Below are positions 41,311 through 52,082 of a DNA stretch of 64,000 nucleotides, piece by piece. Under the pieces are notes generated by a model. It searched no databases. It saw only the letters and a list, made by a program, of their open reading frames with translations, and was not told the origin of the DNA. Position numbers and translations under genes: made by a program. Source of the DNA: Phymatolithon calcareum (taxonomy: Eukaryota; Rhodophyta; Florideophyceae; Hapalidiales); contig OZ345354.1 of the NCBI GenBank assembly GCA_977006965.1, positions 3,038,001 to 3,102,000 on the forward strand. Reading direction: 5' to 3'. How positions within the stretch are numbered: position 1 is the first letter of the stretch; each line of letters begins with the position of its first letter.

Positions 41311-41960
41311 CCATTCAGCTGCAAAGCCTTAGTCTTGCTTACTGCGACGACGGTGAGAAGCCTCACGTCCTATATATGAATATTTCTGGACACGTCCAAG
41401 TGGAGGAATCCATCCAATCTGGCTGTATCTTCCTCCGTCAATTCTGATGAGTCTTTCCTAGGCTCACTCTTCTCGGAGACATGCAGTTGTCTTGCAATCG
41501 AGGCATTCGTCCGCCGGCTCTGTTCCAGAGCTCCTTTGTCGTTTTACAATCCGCGTATCCCCTTTATCATGAATTAGAAGTTGGGGCGGCATGACAACCC
41601 AGCAAGAAAATCCCGTCTCAAACCTATATCTATGCTAAGAGCGACGTATGGGACAACTTTCAGTTCCTTTCTTCCCACCTCGGCAATCATACCGATGAGT
41701 TCTACATTGTGATCCATCGGTGGTGCATTCCTCTCCTCGAAGCTGTTGGCGATTTGTATCTGACAGGCCGTAAACAGCTGTGCGGGGAACGGTTGTGGAG
41801 CCCATCCATGGAGAGCTCCCAGCGCGCCCCGCCGAAAACTTTACGACTGGGAACATGACGTCGAACTTGTAAATCGTTCTTTTATAGTCCGACCAGGTCG
41901 CACACTTCTCTCACTTTTCTATCTTTTCGAATTTTCAATACAGCTGATTCGAAGTTTGCC
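41311..41960. other. interval without a recognised gene
   Basis: Short ORFs only; no family motifs or terminal repeats recognised. Confidence 0.35.
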
Positions 41961-41967
41961 GTATTTA

Positions 41968-42540
41968 CTAATACAGTCAATCCTTGATATCTGGTTGTCC
42001 AACGTGGAAAGGTCTGATATCTAGATACCAAGGAAAATCTGGATTCAAATTTGTATGATAGCTCAAATGTTACACGTGTACGGCCGAAAGCCGGAAATGC
42101 AGGCGACATGGCTGACATATGCCACATGTTCGGCAATTTGGCGGCCATATGCGTCATTTTGAAGGATATTTTGGTTACTCGGCCCAAAAACGAATGTCAG
42201 AAATTGAGGAACATTGTTCGCAAAGGGAAAAGCGACCACTTGTTGAATATGTTCCATGAACGGACTCAAATTTTTTTAAAAATTTCATGCATTCACCGTG
42301 GGTCAGGAATTGACGATATTCATATATCGAATATTCTAAGAACCTTAAAATATGGATACATTTTTACGGGCACCGTATCCGTGGCTGCCTCTTGTGTTCT
42401 GAAAACCGAGGATATTCTAAATTCGAAGATCCAATTAACGAGGAATGATTGTGCAGTCAATACTTGAAAACTGGATGTCCAATGTAGACAGGTTCTAATA
42501 TCCAGATATCAAACATTTTCCAAGACTAGGTTTGTATCGT
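41968..42540. repeat. direct repeat pair flanking a 138-codon ORF
   Basis: About 85 bases starting CAGTCAATCCTTGATATCTG at about 41975 recur in divergent form at about 42452 (CAGTCAATACTTGAAAACTG); both contain a GATATCTAGATACC-type dyad. The start resembles pogo/Tigger inverted-repeat ends, but the two are in direct orientation. The ORF between (42051-42467) has no recognised family. Confidence 0.4.
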
Positions 42541-42592
42541 ATTTTTCGAGGAACACGTGTATTAGAATAGTTAGTGTCAGTTTTTATTTTAA

Positions 42593-43283
42593 CACACCCG
42601 TCGCCTTAGAGTGGACCCGTTATTTCCCCATCCGATAAAGTCATCTATGCTAAATCGAATTCCGAATTAAATGATTTTTATATCAATCGAAAGGGAACAT
42701 CGTATTAGACATAGATCCAGAAAAGCAGGACCTGCGCTGTTTTCGTTTTCGCTCCACAGGCCTCCAAAAAAGTCGTATCATATATCACTTTTTCGTGGTG
42801 CTCCGGAAAAATGGCAAAAGTTATTAATAACTTGAAGCAGTCATTTTGCCAGGAATATTGCTCGAAAATCATGTATCATACGCAACGAGTGCGAGATTAG
42901 AAATGAAACAGTGGAAGGTTCCCACTACTTTGTGCACAATTCCCCATCACCAACGCCATGTGCTCACAGCAGAATATGCCTATCCACTGTGCTTTGAGAA
43001 AGGCACACAGCATTAGATTATGCAAAGTTCCGTAAATACGTATCATAAATGCATTTCGTGTGTTTTTCGTACCCTCAAGTTATTTGTCTTTCCCGCGAAA
43101 GGCAGGTTTTCATTACTTTGCTCAGCTCCAAGGATTGTCGTAGGCGGAAAAATAACGCTGTAGTGTTACCAAGCTCGACCTCCGTTTTCCAAAGAACCAA
43201 AAAATGTGTGATCGGTCAATGTCGTGCCTTTCGGAACCCCTTGAAAGGTACTTTTTCGGGCCCACTCTTAGGCGACGGGTGTG
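42593..43283. mobile_element. TTAA-bounded inverted-repeat element (691 bp)
   Basis: It starts CACACCCGTCGCCTTAGAGT and ends with its near reverse complement (ACTCTTAGGCGACGGGTGTG); the repeat extends about 29 bp. TTAA flanks both ends (42589-42592, 43284-43287), as in piggyBac-like transposition. The inverted symmetry continues outward (AGTTTTTATT against AATAAAAACT), so the true ends could lie about 10 bp further out with TTAA internal. No transposase is encoded. Confidence 0.65.
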
Positions 43284-43599
43284 TTAATAAAAACTAAAAA
43301 GAACCCATAAATCCGTCTCTTTTTAAGGGAGGACATTTCCTCCTGCCTGAGCCTCATCTGAGCATGCACTGTCGCACGTATCGCCGAAGGATCTACGCTT
43401 TCCGCATCTTACAAGACCTGCTTGGTAATAGACAGGGCTTGAAGCTGCTCCGTAATGCTTGGAAGCTCAACAAAACTGTCTGCGTCATTTTCCGCGTCTG
43501 CCTCTACACCATCTAAAGTACATCACCTCGCTCGTTTTTTGTTTGCACTCTTTGGGTGACTTGTCATATTTATTTAAATTATTTTGCAAAAAATATTAG

Positions 43600-44430
43600 A
43601 AAATTAATCACACGTGGCAATCTCGCAGTGTCTCATCCTTTGGCACATGCATTGCTCGGAATAAAAATGGTTCGGTGACTTTTCTTGGCCTTCCGACCGT
43701 GCAGGCCGCATCTGACGTAGTGTTCCTATATTGAACATCACATTGTGCATCTTGTCTTTCGATTCAAATCTGGCCTTGCCCGCTGTCACCGTCGCGCGCT
43801 CTCCGATCGGCTCCATCGAGATGGAAGCCACTCCATCGCACTGCTCTGTGCGTTCCTCGATTCGCGGTGCGGGCAAGGATGGCAAGTCTCTTTGCTCGAC
43901 AAGATGTGATAGATCGCGTGCAGCGGAATTTTTCACCGCTCTTGCATTCGACCGTAACCTGTGCCGGCGAGTCCCCGAAGGTTTCGGCAACGTCCGGTGA
44001 AGTATCTCGGTGCAGGGCGTAAATCAGAAGATGCAGGTCTCGATGCAGTGCTGCGGACGCGGTGCCCTGGCCGTGACGCGAACTTTTGGAGGCACTGGCT
44101 TTTCCTGCTGGTGAGCGGTGTCCTGCGTAGGACGCTTCCACTTCGACTTCTTCGAGCATGCACGCGTCGCCAATCGACCTTTCGCCCGCCTCCTCATGAA
44201 CTGTGCACCACTCCGTGCTTGGACGGCGTATGCAACATTTTGAACTGCAGCAGCAGCTTCCACCTCTCATTCCGCTCCGCTACGTTGCAACCCAGTGTCG
44301 GGGGAGCCGGGCTGGTTCCCACGCCTTGCTACAGAAAGCTGCGCTTGTCACTCATTCCAGCACGTCAACTGAAAGCATTTGTTCATTTTGCACCGACGTG
44401 TAGACAAGTGCAAACATCGTAAACGGGATA
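43600..44430. other. GC-rich block with overlapping ORFs, gene uncertain
   Basis: A local GC-rich island carries open frames on both strands (43764-44270 minus, 43961-44422 plus). No known motif decides the coding strand. It differs in composition from the AT-rich surroundings and could be a decayed exon or an insertion. Confidence 0.3.
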
Positions 44431-44981
44431 GGTTATGTTGGCCTGTCACTATCTGGGATGCATATCATTTCCCAACGGTCGATCAGCAAAATTATTTTGA
44501 GGAAATTTTTAAAATGACCACAAAGTTCGCTGCCCGATACATTAACAAGAGCGGCTCATTCCACTCGCAGAGAACCAGCTGCAAGTCCTAAAACAAATGT
44601 ACACACACACATGATCGGCAAGCATTTTGAGCTTCGCATTCTGCATTACCCTGCACTTTAGCATGCCGTCCACCATGTGCTCCCTCACATCTACCGACAA
44701 ATTGGCCCCATCTTCGGCTTATCGGACAAAGTCGGAGCACACCATTGCCGCTAAACACCACGCCGTCCGCCGGGTGAGAGATCACATTGTCGCCCCCAAT
44801 CGCCGACTTTCTCATATCTTTGACTGAAAACGATGTCGGTCGACGATATATGTCGTAAAGAACAACAGCTGTATCTTGTCGCCACCTGTGACGACCTACT
44901 CGTCGCACTTCTAGAAGGTATCGAATTCAAAATCTATAAAGCTTGCGAGAGGAGTCATATGGTACTTTGCTTTGAAACTTA

Positions 44982-46046
44982 ATGTACAAGATCCGAAGCA
45001 AGTTACTCCAGCAACTTCAATTTCTGATGAGCTTGCTGTACTCCTACTACTACATGGGCACACCAAAAGCCCTTTCATATGATACGATCGGAGGATTGAT
45101 TCAGGAACTCAGAAATGTTTACTTGGAGCATGGATATCGGGGCACGTGGCACATGGACGGGAAAGCAGAACAGGTAAATGGGAATCCTCTCACAGGAAAT
45201 GAGGATATAAAACGGCTGAGAGCCTCGTACAGGGTATACTTGGCGCACATTGGTCGTACGAAACGACGACCACGGCTCCTATCTGTCGCACTTGTATGCG
45301 AGCACGCTAAGCGCTTCTGGGTTGGATGTGGTCGTCAAATTGACTACCGGGACGTACTACTACATACAATCATGGTAGCTGGGCTAAATGCGGGTCTAAG
45401 ATTCGATGAAGTATTCAAGATGCGCATGGAACACGGAACTGTTCTTCCTGGAGTACAGGGAACTGGCAGCATATTACTGTACATTCCTGAATCAATTAAG
45501 AATTCCACAAAAGGGCGAGAATACGAATTGAAAGAATGGCCAGGAAATACAAGAATGAGGACGTCTATGATTATGGATCCGTTTCTTGCACTGTTATCAT
45601 GGATATACGGAAGAAGAAATAGAGAAGGGTTTGTATTCTGTAGTGTAAGCACCAAGAATATGATCATTACAAGAAAGGCATGTAGTGTAAGAGAATTCAC
45701 GGAGTTCCTTCGTATGATATTTCGCTTGTGTGGGGTCGGATCTGGAAGCCTGCAGATGTATTCTGGTCACTTTCTCAAACGTGGAGCAGTGCAGCTATAC
45801 AGATCCCTTGGAATTATGGACGAACAAATCATGGAAATATTTCATATGACTGGAACAAACGCATATGCAAATTACTGCGAAGCGTACAACGATTGCTCGC
45901 CTACACAGCTGCCGCGATTTACAAATGTGAAGGACTTTATGAAACATGCAAAGACGTTAATGCTGGAGATCAAGACTACAGTTGATAAAAATAATGGAAA
46001 CCGTGTTGATGTTGTAAATTCTGAAGATGTACCAGAGGATGCCTAA
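44982..46046 (+). CDS. Crypton-like tyrosine recombinase
   Basis: The 354-codon frame starts at ATG and is uninterrupted. Conserved tyrosine-recombinase residues are present in order: Arg140 in NAGLRFDEVFKM, Lys173/177 in ESIKNSTKGREYEL, SGHFLKRGAVQLYRSLG (His263, Arg267), FHMTG (His288) and NAYANYCEAY (Tyr298 nucleophile). The HxxKRGA...G...YANY pattern is that of Crypton and related eukaryotic recombinases, which integrate circular DNA without RT. A region resembling the GCR1_C DNA-binding domain, found in some Cryptons, follows at 46252-46932, so the mobile unit probably spans both. Confidence 0.8.
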   Translation: MYKIRSKLLQQLQFLMSLLYSYYYMGTPKALSYDTIGGLIQELRNVYLEHGYRGTWHMDGKAEQVNGNPLTGNEDIKRLRASYRVYLAHIGRTKRRPRLLSVALVCEHAKRFWVGCGRQIDYRDVLLHTIMVAGLNAGLRFDEVFKMRMEHGTVLPGVQGTGSILLYIPESIKNSTKGREYELKEWPGNTRMRTSMIMDPFLALLSWIYGRRNREGFVFCSVSTKNMIITRKACSVREFTEFLRMIFRLCGVGSGSLQMYSGHFLKRGAVQLYRSLGIMDEQIMEIFHMTGTNAYANYCEAYNDCSPTQLPRFTNVKDFMKHAKTLMLEIKTTVDKNNGNRVDVVNSEDVPEDA

Positions 46047-46251
46047 ATAACTAAAAATATCTATTCTTTTCCGGGAGTGGTGTACGAAGAACAGACCTGT
46101 GTGAGTGGGATAGATACTGCAATACTCGGAAGGATTTATGTTTTCCCAGGACTTGTCTCAAGTGGGAACCGTGGAAATAAGATAAATGTAGAACTGAAGT
46201 GACTAGATCTTCCCGAACCTCGACCATGCGTCTCCGAACTTCGCTGTCGTG

Positions 46252-46932
46252 ATGGAGCGTGTCAAAGACGCAAAGAAAATCCAAGGTGGTGTGACCGGCG
46301 AAGTATTTTAGGACCCTGACAATCTGCAGAATGAGGCCGGAGATTATCGGGCCATGATTCAGCAGGACATTTTTCTTCATACGAGCAGCTCTGCTTTTAA
46401 AGAAGACATGTTTGAAACCGTTGGAAACGACTACAAAGGAATATGGAAAACTCAACTTTATTCGAGACTTAAGCATCTTTCCGGGTTCATAGACGGAGAA
46501 ACCGGTACACTGAATTCCATATCGCCCGTTCCCCAAACAAGCGTGCTCAACGCAACTAAAACAGCTCCAATGAGGCACCACATTCCCGGTCCTCCAACAA
46601 ATATTGAAGATTTGATTCACCTATGGAGGAAAGGATGTCCAACCATCGGATTTCGCCCGATTTTTATGCACGACTACGCCGAGAGGCGAAAGGTACTTAT
46701 CCCGCGATATAAAAACGTGAATTGGGTATCGAGCGTTCAGAAATGTGCATATCAAAGACTGTAAGCCTTTTCTAAGGCAGTTTTGAAGTGTAATGACAAT
46801 ATTTCGGATATATTTCGCGAAGGCTCTGACTCTGCTTGGCAAACGGCTGTAGAGGCTTTCAATGAGAAGTGGTCTTTGAAACAGTCAAAGAAGAAGCTCT
46901 CCTCTTTAGAAGTAATCATTAAAAAATCATGA
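46252..46932 (+). pseudogene. GCR1_C-like DNA-binding region of the Crypton element
   Basis: One plus-strand frame reads from ATG 46252 to TGA 46932, broken by TAG (46309) and TAA (46762). It includes IEDLIHLWRKGCPTIGF and DYAERRKVLIPRYKNVNW, which fit the pattern of a Trp-centred helix, then Arg-rich helix and K-I helix of GCR1_C domains. It is in a different phase from the recombinase ORF, which ends 205 bases upstream; an intron or a frameshift could link them. Domain identity is by pattern only. Confidence 0.5.
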
Positions 46933-46989
46933 CTTTGCGATACGTATCTAGACAGTACATCATCATCTACGTACTTCCGGAAGACCATG

Positions 46990-47814
46990 AAGAAAACAAT
47001 TCCCCTTTTTACAAAAATTGAAATGCAAAAGTTGACTGCTTGACTTTAGACATATTTTTCTTACGTTTCTCACTCCCATTTCGAATACATTCTTTTCAAG
47101 CGTCACACTACTTTTTAGTTTCCAGTCTTTGGTCATCACGGTTCTTGCAATATTTAAAAATGTTGACGGAGAGTATTGTTCCGTTATTTTGTCGTCTCCT
47201 GTACTGCCTATTTTAGTGCCCTGCTACAGAAGAATGTGAAAAGCAGGTATCGAAGCTATATAGATCTGCGCGTGGTGAGCGATGTCTCGATTTTAGAACG
47301 CCCTCTCGAAAAACTACACACCGTGTTTTGAAAAGTGTTTTTTACCTTCCAATCAAGTACTGCCATATGAATGCCAATGAGCGCTTCATAGTCCCATCCC
47401 CACTAAAGCGATAGTTCTTAATCGGAGATGAAGAAGTAGATCTTCTATGTAACAACGATTCTTTGGAAAATTTGAAATCTCTCTACAAATCTATATGTTC
47501 TCAACAAGGTGATGAAAAAGATGTTGTGTGATTGTGTACACTTTTCCTCCAAATGTGCTATACGTTTTAAATTGGATAGTAGTACGCTGGAACTGTCCTT
47601 TCGCAGACCGATCTCCATTGGGAACATGAGGACATGAAATATCGTTCATACGATGTTCTGGCGTCAGTCGGCTGTGTCCCCGGCGGTCTTTCTTGTGAAA
47701 CAGTACTCTTGAGCAACTCTTCTCCGGATCTTCGTGCACAGAGCAAATTGTTCCGAGAGTTCAGGGAAGCAAGTAACAGAATACCTTGAATCAATTTTTA
47801 TTTTATCGTCTTAG
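46990..47814. other. interval without a recognised gene
   Basis: AT-rich with short ORFs. Nothing is assignable, except that it forms the 3' flank of the minus-strand C2H2 gene. Confidence 0.35.
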
Positions 47815-48432
47815 CTACATTTGAGCAATCAAAGAGCTCTTTAACATGAGGAGATTTTTGTGCGCAAGGTTCCAATGCTTTGATAAATGGCTTCGATATT
47901 GAAAGGACCCGTTGCAGAATTCACACTGAAATTCTCGTTCAAACAGTGGCCCTATAATTAAAAAATATATTAAATGACTCCATATTAGTAGCTATTTGCT
48001 GTACTCCCTGTGTGATATCATGTCTTTCCAACTTAGTAAGTACAGAATTTTTATATGTGTTTGGAGACCATCTTGAAAGGAGAATTTTAAACCGCAGTTG
48101 TCGCACGCATGCGTTCTGTTTCCAAAATGTGCTGATTTGATCCGGAAAAATGACAAACATGTTTTTAGAATTTCGAACAGAAATACGCACAGTGGAGTTT
48201 GTTACCCAAATTATTCCGTTGCTAGATACTGCTCGATGCCGATTTTCTGCAGAAAACCTACATGCTTATTCCGATTTCCGGCCCCCGCGTACGATAATGA
48301 GCACAAACTGCATTTAACAGGCGATTTTCTTGGGATATTGATATCCTTCACTGCACCAGAGCCACTTTTGTCTTCGTTCAGTAGAAACTGCATGCTCATC
48401 TTATGAGGAGCAAGGACGCTCGGGAAATCCAT
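47815..48432 (-). CDS. C2H2 zinc-finger gene, about three exons, minus strand
   Basis: The first exon starts at ATG 48432 (MDFPSVLAPHK) and carries VKCSLCSLSYAGAGNRNKH, ending at a GT donor near 48257-48261. A second exon (about 48044-48131, after an AG acceptor) carries HACDNCGLKFSFQDGLQTH. A third (47815-47951, after TTTTTTAATTATAG) carries FQCEFCNGSFQYRSHLSKHW and NLAHK, then stops at TAG. The Cys spacing C-x2-C-x12-H is exact in all three; only the last shows a clear H-x4-H. The phase between exons 2 and 3 needs a weak donor, so boundaries are tentative and it may be decayed. The likely role is nucleic-acid binding. Confidence 0.5.
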
Positions 48433-49085
48433 GCTGTCCGAGTTGTTTGCAAAAGCATCGTTCGGAATTGGAGAACGATTAATTACACTCGGAGAACTGA
48501 AGCCACTAAACGTGCCATGAAACGTATATATTACTCATCAGAGACTGAATATACTGAGACAAGAATAAAACAGTGTGAGCAGCATATGAATATTTTAGAT
48601 TTGAATGCACTTTTCAAAACCTCAACAGTATGCTACTCTAACGTACCTGGATAGGTTTGAATGTTTCGTAAATCCTTTTTTGCACTGACTGTAACGGCAA
48701 GTTTTCTTCTTCTAATGATCTGGGGAGAGCAGTGATCTGCAATTAGGTGGGGTAATAAAAGCGGTTCACGGGAAATGGAGCCCCTCCGATTTCTCGCGGA
48801 AGAAGCAGAGCCCTCCGTCGTGAGTCATTTTGTGGAAGTGGTGCGATATGAAGGGTCTTTTGAGAAATCTATGATCAGAGTGTATAATTGACGCAAAGCA
48901 TCCGTTGCGTCATCAATGATCGTGCTGTAGACGTACTTGCAGTGTCCGCAACACCTTGTGGCCACATCACAAAGAGCATCTCTCAGGGACAGCGGAGTCC
49001 CAGGCAGTGGCGTGCAATACTTGTACGAGTGCCGTGTTGATGCAGCGGCGTGCACAGAAATTATCGTAATTGACCGTTGTCGTAA
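48433..49085. other. divergent spacer between two zinc-finger genes
   Basis: It separates the minus-strand gene (start 48432) from the plus-strand zinc-finger region. Short ORFs only. Both promoters may lie here. Confidence 0.35.
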
Positions 49086-49703
49086 TTGATTGTTTTCGCA
49101 TTTAAGACGTTCTTCGCCGTATCTATGCAACATTTACGTCGGCAATACACAATACTCTGGGCTTGGGTGGTGATGAATATCTCTGGAACGAGCAAAATGA
49201 GCTTAAATTTTTCTTTGAATACTCCAGTCCTATCCTCTCGGAAATCGCCATCCTCCCGATTTGGAAAACGTGCATGGAAATCTCGAGTTCGTTGCCCTTT
49301 TAGTTTGTTCTATTCTAAAAGGTGTATTTTGAGCAAGCATGTACGTGTGCAAAATCCTCTTTCTCAAACCAGCGGTTTATTAGAACTATTTGACTGACAT
49401 TTTCATTCTTTTTTCAGGTGAAGGAGATTCATTTAAAAGTGAGCCAACTTAAATGCATGATCTGTGGATTGAAATTAGCCAGCCAATACGGAATCGACCG
49501 CCATATTTCTCGTGTGCATAAGGTAAATGAGTTCACAATTCTAAAATCTAAATTCGAGGTGTTGCTCGACTAACATACGTTTTTTTCAGGGAAAGACCAA
49601 GACTGTTTATACATGTGATATTTGTCGTGGAAGCTACCTGGACAAAGCCCGCTTGTCTTCGCACATGGATATTGCGCATGGAGTCTCCACTTCAACTATA
49701 TAA
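49086..49703 (+). CDS. C2H2 zinc-finger gene with small introns, plus strand
   Basis: The final two exons are clear. Exon 49418-49522 follows a T-rich AG acceptor and encodes LKCMICGLKLASQYGIDRH then ISRVHK. A 67-bp intron (49523-49589) has GTAAAT at the donor, a CTAAC branch site and TTTTTTTCAG at the acceptor. Exon 49590-49703 encodes YTCDICRGSYLDKARLSSHM then DIAHG and ends at TAA. Upstream, RCPFSLFYSKRCILSKHVRV (about 49290-49350) looks like a finger that has lost its second Cys and last His, so the 5' part is decayed or the start lies elsewhere. Confidence 0.6.
49523..49589 (+). other. spliceosomal intron, 67 bp
   Basis: GTAAAT donor, CTAAC branch site about 18 bases before the end, polypyrimidine tract and CAG acceptor. 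It keeps the zinc-finger frame open across the junction (phase 0). Confidence 0.8.
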
Positions 49704-50080
49704 ATGAGCCTTGTAGATGGCTGAAGACTCCTCGTTTTTGAAAAACGAAGCCCTGTCATAGAATAAGAGCACATTTTAATATTTAGATCGACTCAAAACC
49801 GTAATCTCCTACTGGAAAAACTCCCATAGGCGTCTAAGCCTTCTCGCGTAAAGAGAAATGGTATACTTACGAGGCCGTCTACTCCTCGTCCTGTGTCTAT
49901 AGTTCAGAAGTATGATAAAATAATGATCTGTGGGACGGCGAAAGCGGTGAGAAATAGAAGAGATCACAAGATGAGGGGAGCAAGGTATTTGTGGGCATGA
50001 TAAGATAAGAGGGGCAAGGTATATGGAAAATGAAAGGCTAAAGGTAGCAAAGTATAGAAGACATGAAAAGATGAAGGGAG
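49704..50080. other. non-coding, short degenerate repeats
   Basis: Between about 49960 and 50080, a motif GAGGGG(A)GCAAGGTAT recurs at roughly 30-40 base spacing. No gene is seen. Confidence 0.4.
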
Positions 50081-50084
50081 AAAG

Positions 50085-50290
50085 GTGGTATTCCGGAAAG
50101 TAGAACCCCTCGTCTTTGTTCGGGGAAGTAGAACCCCCTGTCTTTCTTCGGGGAAAGCAGACCCCCCGTCGATATGTGGGGAAGTAGAACCCCCAGTCTT
50201 TTTGCGGGGAAGTAGAACCCCCCGTCTTTTTGCGGGGAAAGCAAAGCCCCCGACTTTGTACAGTGAAGTAGAACCCCTTGTGTTGACTTC
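50085..50290. repeat. minisatellite, about 33-bp unit, 6 copies
   Basis: The unit reads approximately GGGGAAGTAGAACCCCC then TGTCTTTNTTC. Each unit has an internal GGGG...CCCC dyad. Copies differ by a few substitutions and small indels; there are no unique spacers. Confidence 0.85.
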
Positions 50291-50960
50291 CTTCAGGTAA
50301 TTGCAGAGAGCTGTGGACTATTGAAGAGTCTAGTACGAGTGTTCACTGGCACCGTCAGGCAGTAATCAAAAAAAAGTCACTAAATGAAGCTCGAAAGTAG
50401 GCTCACGGTTGTCATCATTGCAGGAATTTGAAACAGCACGTTCGCTTTGTAATTATTGATCGGAGAGTTAAAATGAGTCGTGAATTCTGTTGTGTTACCA
50501 AGGATCGGAGTACGTATACCATTGTGAAATCAGGGACCCTGATGTATATTTTAGTAGCCAGAAATCGAAGTTTGTATTTGTGACAAAGTCCGTTGTGTAA
50601 TCAGTGATTAGTGTGTACATTTTTAACATAGAATGCGTTATGCAATCAGCAGTAGTAGCGTACATTTGTAAAATAAAGCCCCCTCTGTAGTTCATAGTTG
50701 GAGTAGTGCTTTGTAAAAATAGTGAGCTTTAGGAGCATGACATTAGAGAGTGCAATGCGGTAGAGGTACCGTGGGGTGAAGCAGTACAGATGTATCGTTG
50801 GCAGGTCTGCTTATATTTTAAGAATCAACACGGCATGTGTAAACTGGGGTTTAGTTTTGGGAGGGTTTTAAAAGGCTCGCTCTGGTCAGCAAGTCTGTCT
50901 TAGAGTACGTGGGAGTGTCGTCTATGATTACGCGAAAGAGCTTACAAACAGCGTTATACG
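50291..50960. repeat. degenerate tandem array, about 40-60 base periodicity
   Basis: Between about 50480 and 50690, motifs of the form TGTGTAATCAG and GTGTACATTTTTA recur about five times with strong divergence. A related pattern (GTTGCGTCATCAATGATCGTG) occurs near 48900. No gene is seen. Confidence 0.35.
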
Positions 50961-50963
50961 TAG

Positions 50964-51122
50964 TCTTCTGGTTGATTTATGAAGAACACGAATATTGTAA
51001 ACCAGTATGGCTCCCAACGGCGATCTCGTACTCGTCTCATTGTTCTGGCTAGTTTATGAAGCATGCCGAAAATGGTATAGCAGTACATCTCCTGACGGCG
51101 ATCTTGTAATCTTCTCATGCAT
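50964..51122. repeat. divergent tandem duplication, about 80-bp unit x 2
   Basis: The first unit contains CTTCTGGTTGATTTATGAAG and ACGGCGATCTCGTA, the second GTTCTGGCTAGTTTATGAAG and ACGGCGATCTTGTA. It lies just upstream of a RING gene. Confidence 0.7.
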
Positions 51123-51289
51123 CATTCCGAGTTGTAACTACTTGTGATCACAGCTCTCTACTATAGTCACTATATATTAAAATCCTGGATCTCACAAGTG
51201 CTCCTCATTTCCCACACGAAAAAGTCTACTCATCCGGTCCCAAAAATGCCCCGCCGTTTCCAAGCTTCACGCGAAACGTTGTCTGGGAG

Positions 51290-51967
51290 GTGGGATTTGA
51301 TCCTGGAAACACTGCCGGTGCGAATGAGCCCCTCCCTTCCCCGCCCCGCACGCTGTGGAAAGGCCACGTTATTCCAACTTCGGGCGCTCTCCGCCGTTCG
51401 GCACGTCTCCACACGGCGTTCGCTGCTACTTCCTCGAATCCGGCCATTTCGAAGTCTCCTGCCTCGTCTTCTGATCCCATACTGCTACCGTTTCCTGCTC
51501 CATCTGCCTCCGCCGTACCGCCTCCTGTTCCGTCCACAACCGCCGTACCACCTCCTCTGGCACGTCTTGTCCATACCGTTAACGTGCACCTTATCGGCCA
51601 TCCGAGGAAATGCGCCATATGCTTCGAAGACCTATCCGGTTCCGTGTCCACAAAGCCTTGTGGGCACGTTTACCATCAATATTGCATTAATAAGTGGATT
51701 CGACAGGGACAATATGACACGAATACGTGTCCTCTCTGCGTATTGCTTCTGTGTGCCGAGGACGTGACGCATCGTGAAGGCTATGTGAATAGTCTCGCCA
51801 GAGCAGAAGAACGTAAAATCGTTGTAACTCAATCCCCCCTTGATGCTTTCCGCTTCGAGGAGAAGAACGAGAAACGAAAGCGCAAGATGGAGAGAAGGAT
51901 CGCGAAAATGGCTAACATACGCCAAAGTGACACTCTCAGTAGTTCTGATACCCCATCTACACTTTAG
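51290..51967 (+). CDS. RING-H2 protein with Pro/Ser/Ala-rich N terminus
   Basis: The frame contains CAICFEDLSGSVSTKPCG then HVYHQYCINKWIRQGQ and TCPLC: a complete C-x2-C...C-x-H-x2-H-x2-C...C-x2-C RING-H2, expected to bind an E2 and act as a ubiquitin ligase. The ~100 residues before it are rich in Pro, Ser and Ala; the tail is basic (EKNEKRKRKMERRIAKM). The frame is open upstream to about 51173 without an ATG, and the good ATG at 51246 is in another phase, so the true start needs an intron or frameshift. A TATATATTAA box lies near 51171. An AATAAA signal follows at 52020. Confidence 0.7.
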   Translation: MGFDPGNTAGANEPLPSPPRTLWKGHVIPTSGALRRSARLHTAFAATSSNPAISKSPASSSDPILLPFPAPSASAVPPPVPSTTAVPPPLARLVHTVNVHLIGHPRKCAICFEDLSGSVSTKPCGHVYHQYCINKWIRQGQYDTNTCPLCVLLLCAEDVTHREGYVNSLARAEERKIVVTQSPLDAFRFEEKNEKRKRKMERRIAKMANIRQSDTLSSSDTPSTL

Positions 51968-52019
51968 TATACTGTTTAACATTTCCCATGGTTTCTCCTC
52001 TTCTCTTTTCTTCTCCTTT

Positions 52020-52025
52020 CAATAA
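52020..52025 (+). promoter_or_regulatory. polyadenylation signal for the RING-H2 gene
   Basis: AATAAA follows the stop codon by about 53 bases, on the same strand, in a T-rich 3' region. Confidence 0.5.
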
Positions 52026-52082
52026 ATTCTTTTTTCGAAAATCAGCTCATTTTGCTATTCTGGCTCGTTACACATGACTGTT

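Noticed and set aside
41968-42540. A complete pogo/Tigger element
   Set aside because: The two similar ends are in direct, not inverted, orientation, and the ORF between them has no DDE motifs.
43604-44422. A gene in the GC-rich block
   Set aside because: Open frames exist on both strands in several phases, with no recognisable motif to choose among them.
50085-50290. Possible CRISPR-like array
   Set aside because: Units are contiguous, degenerate tandem repeats without unique spacers, in a eukaryotic context and with no cas genes.
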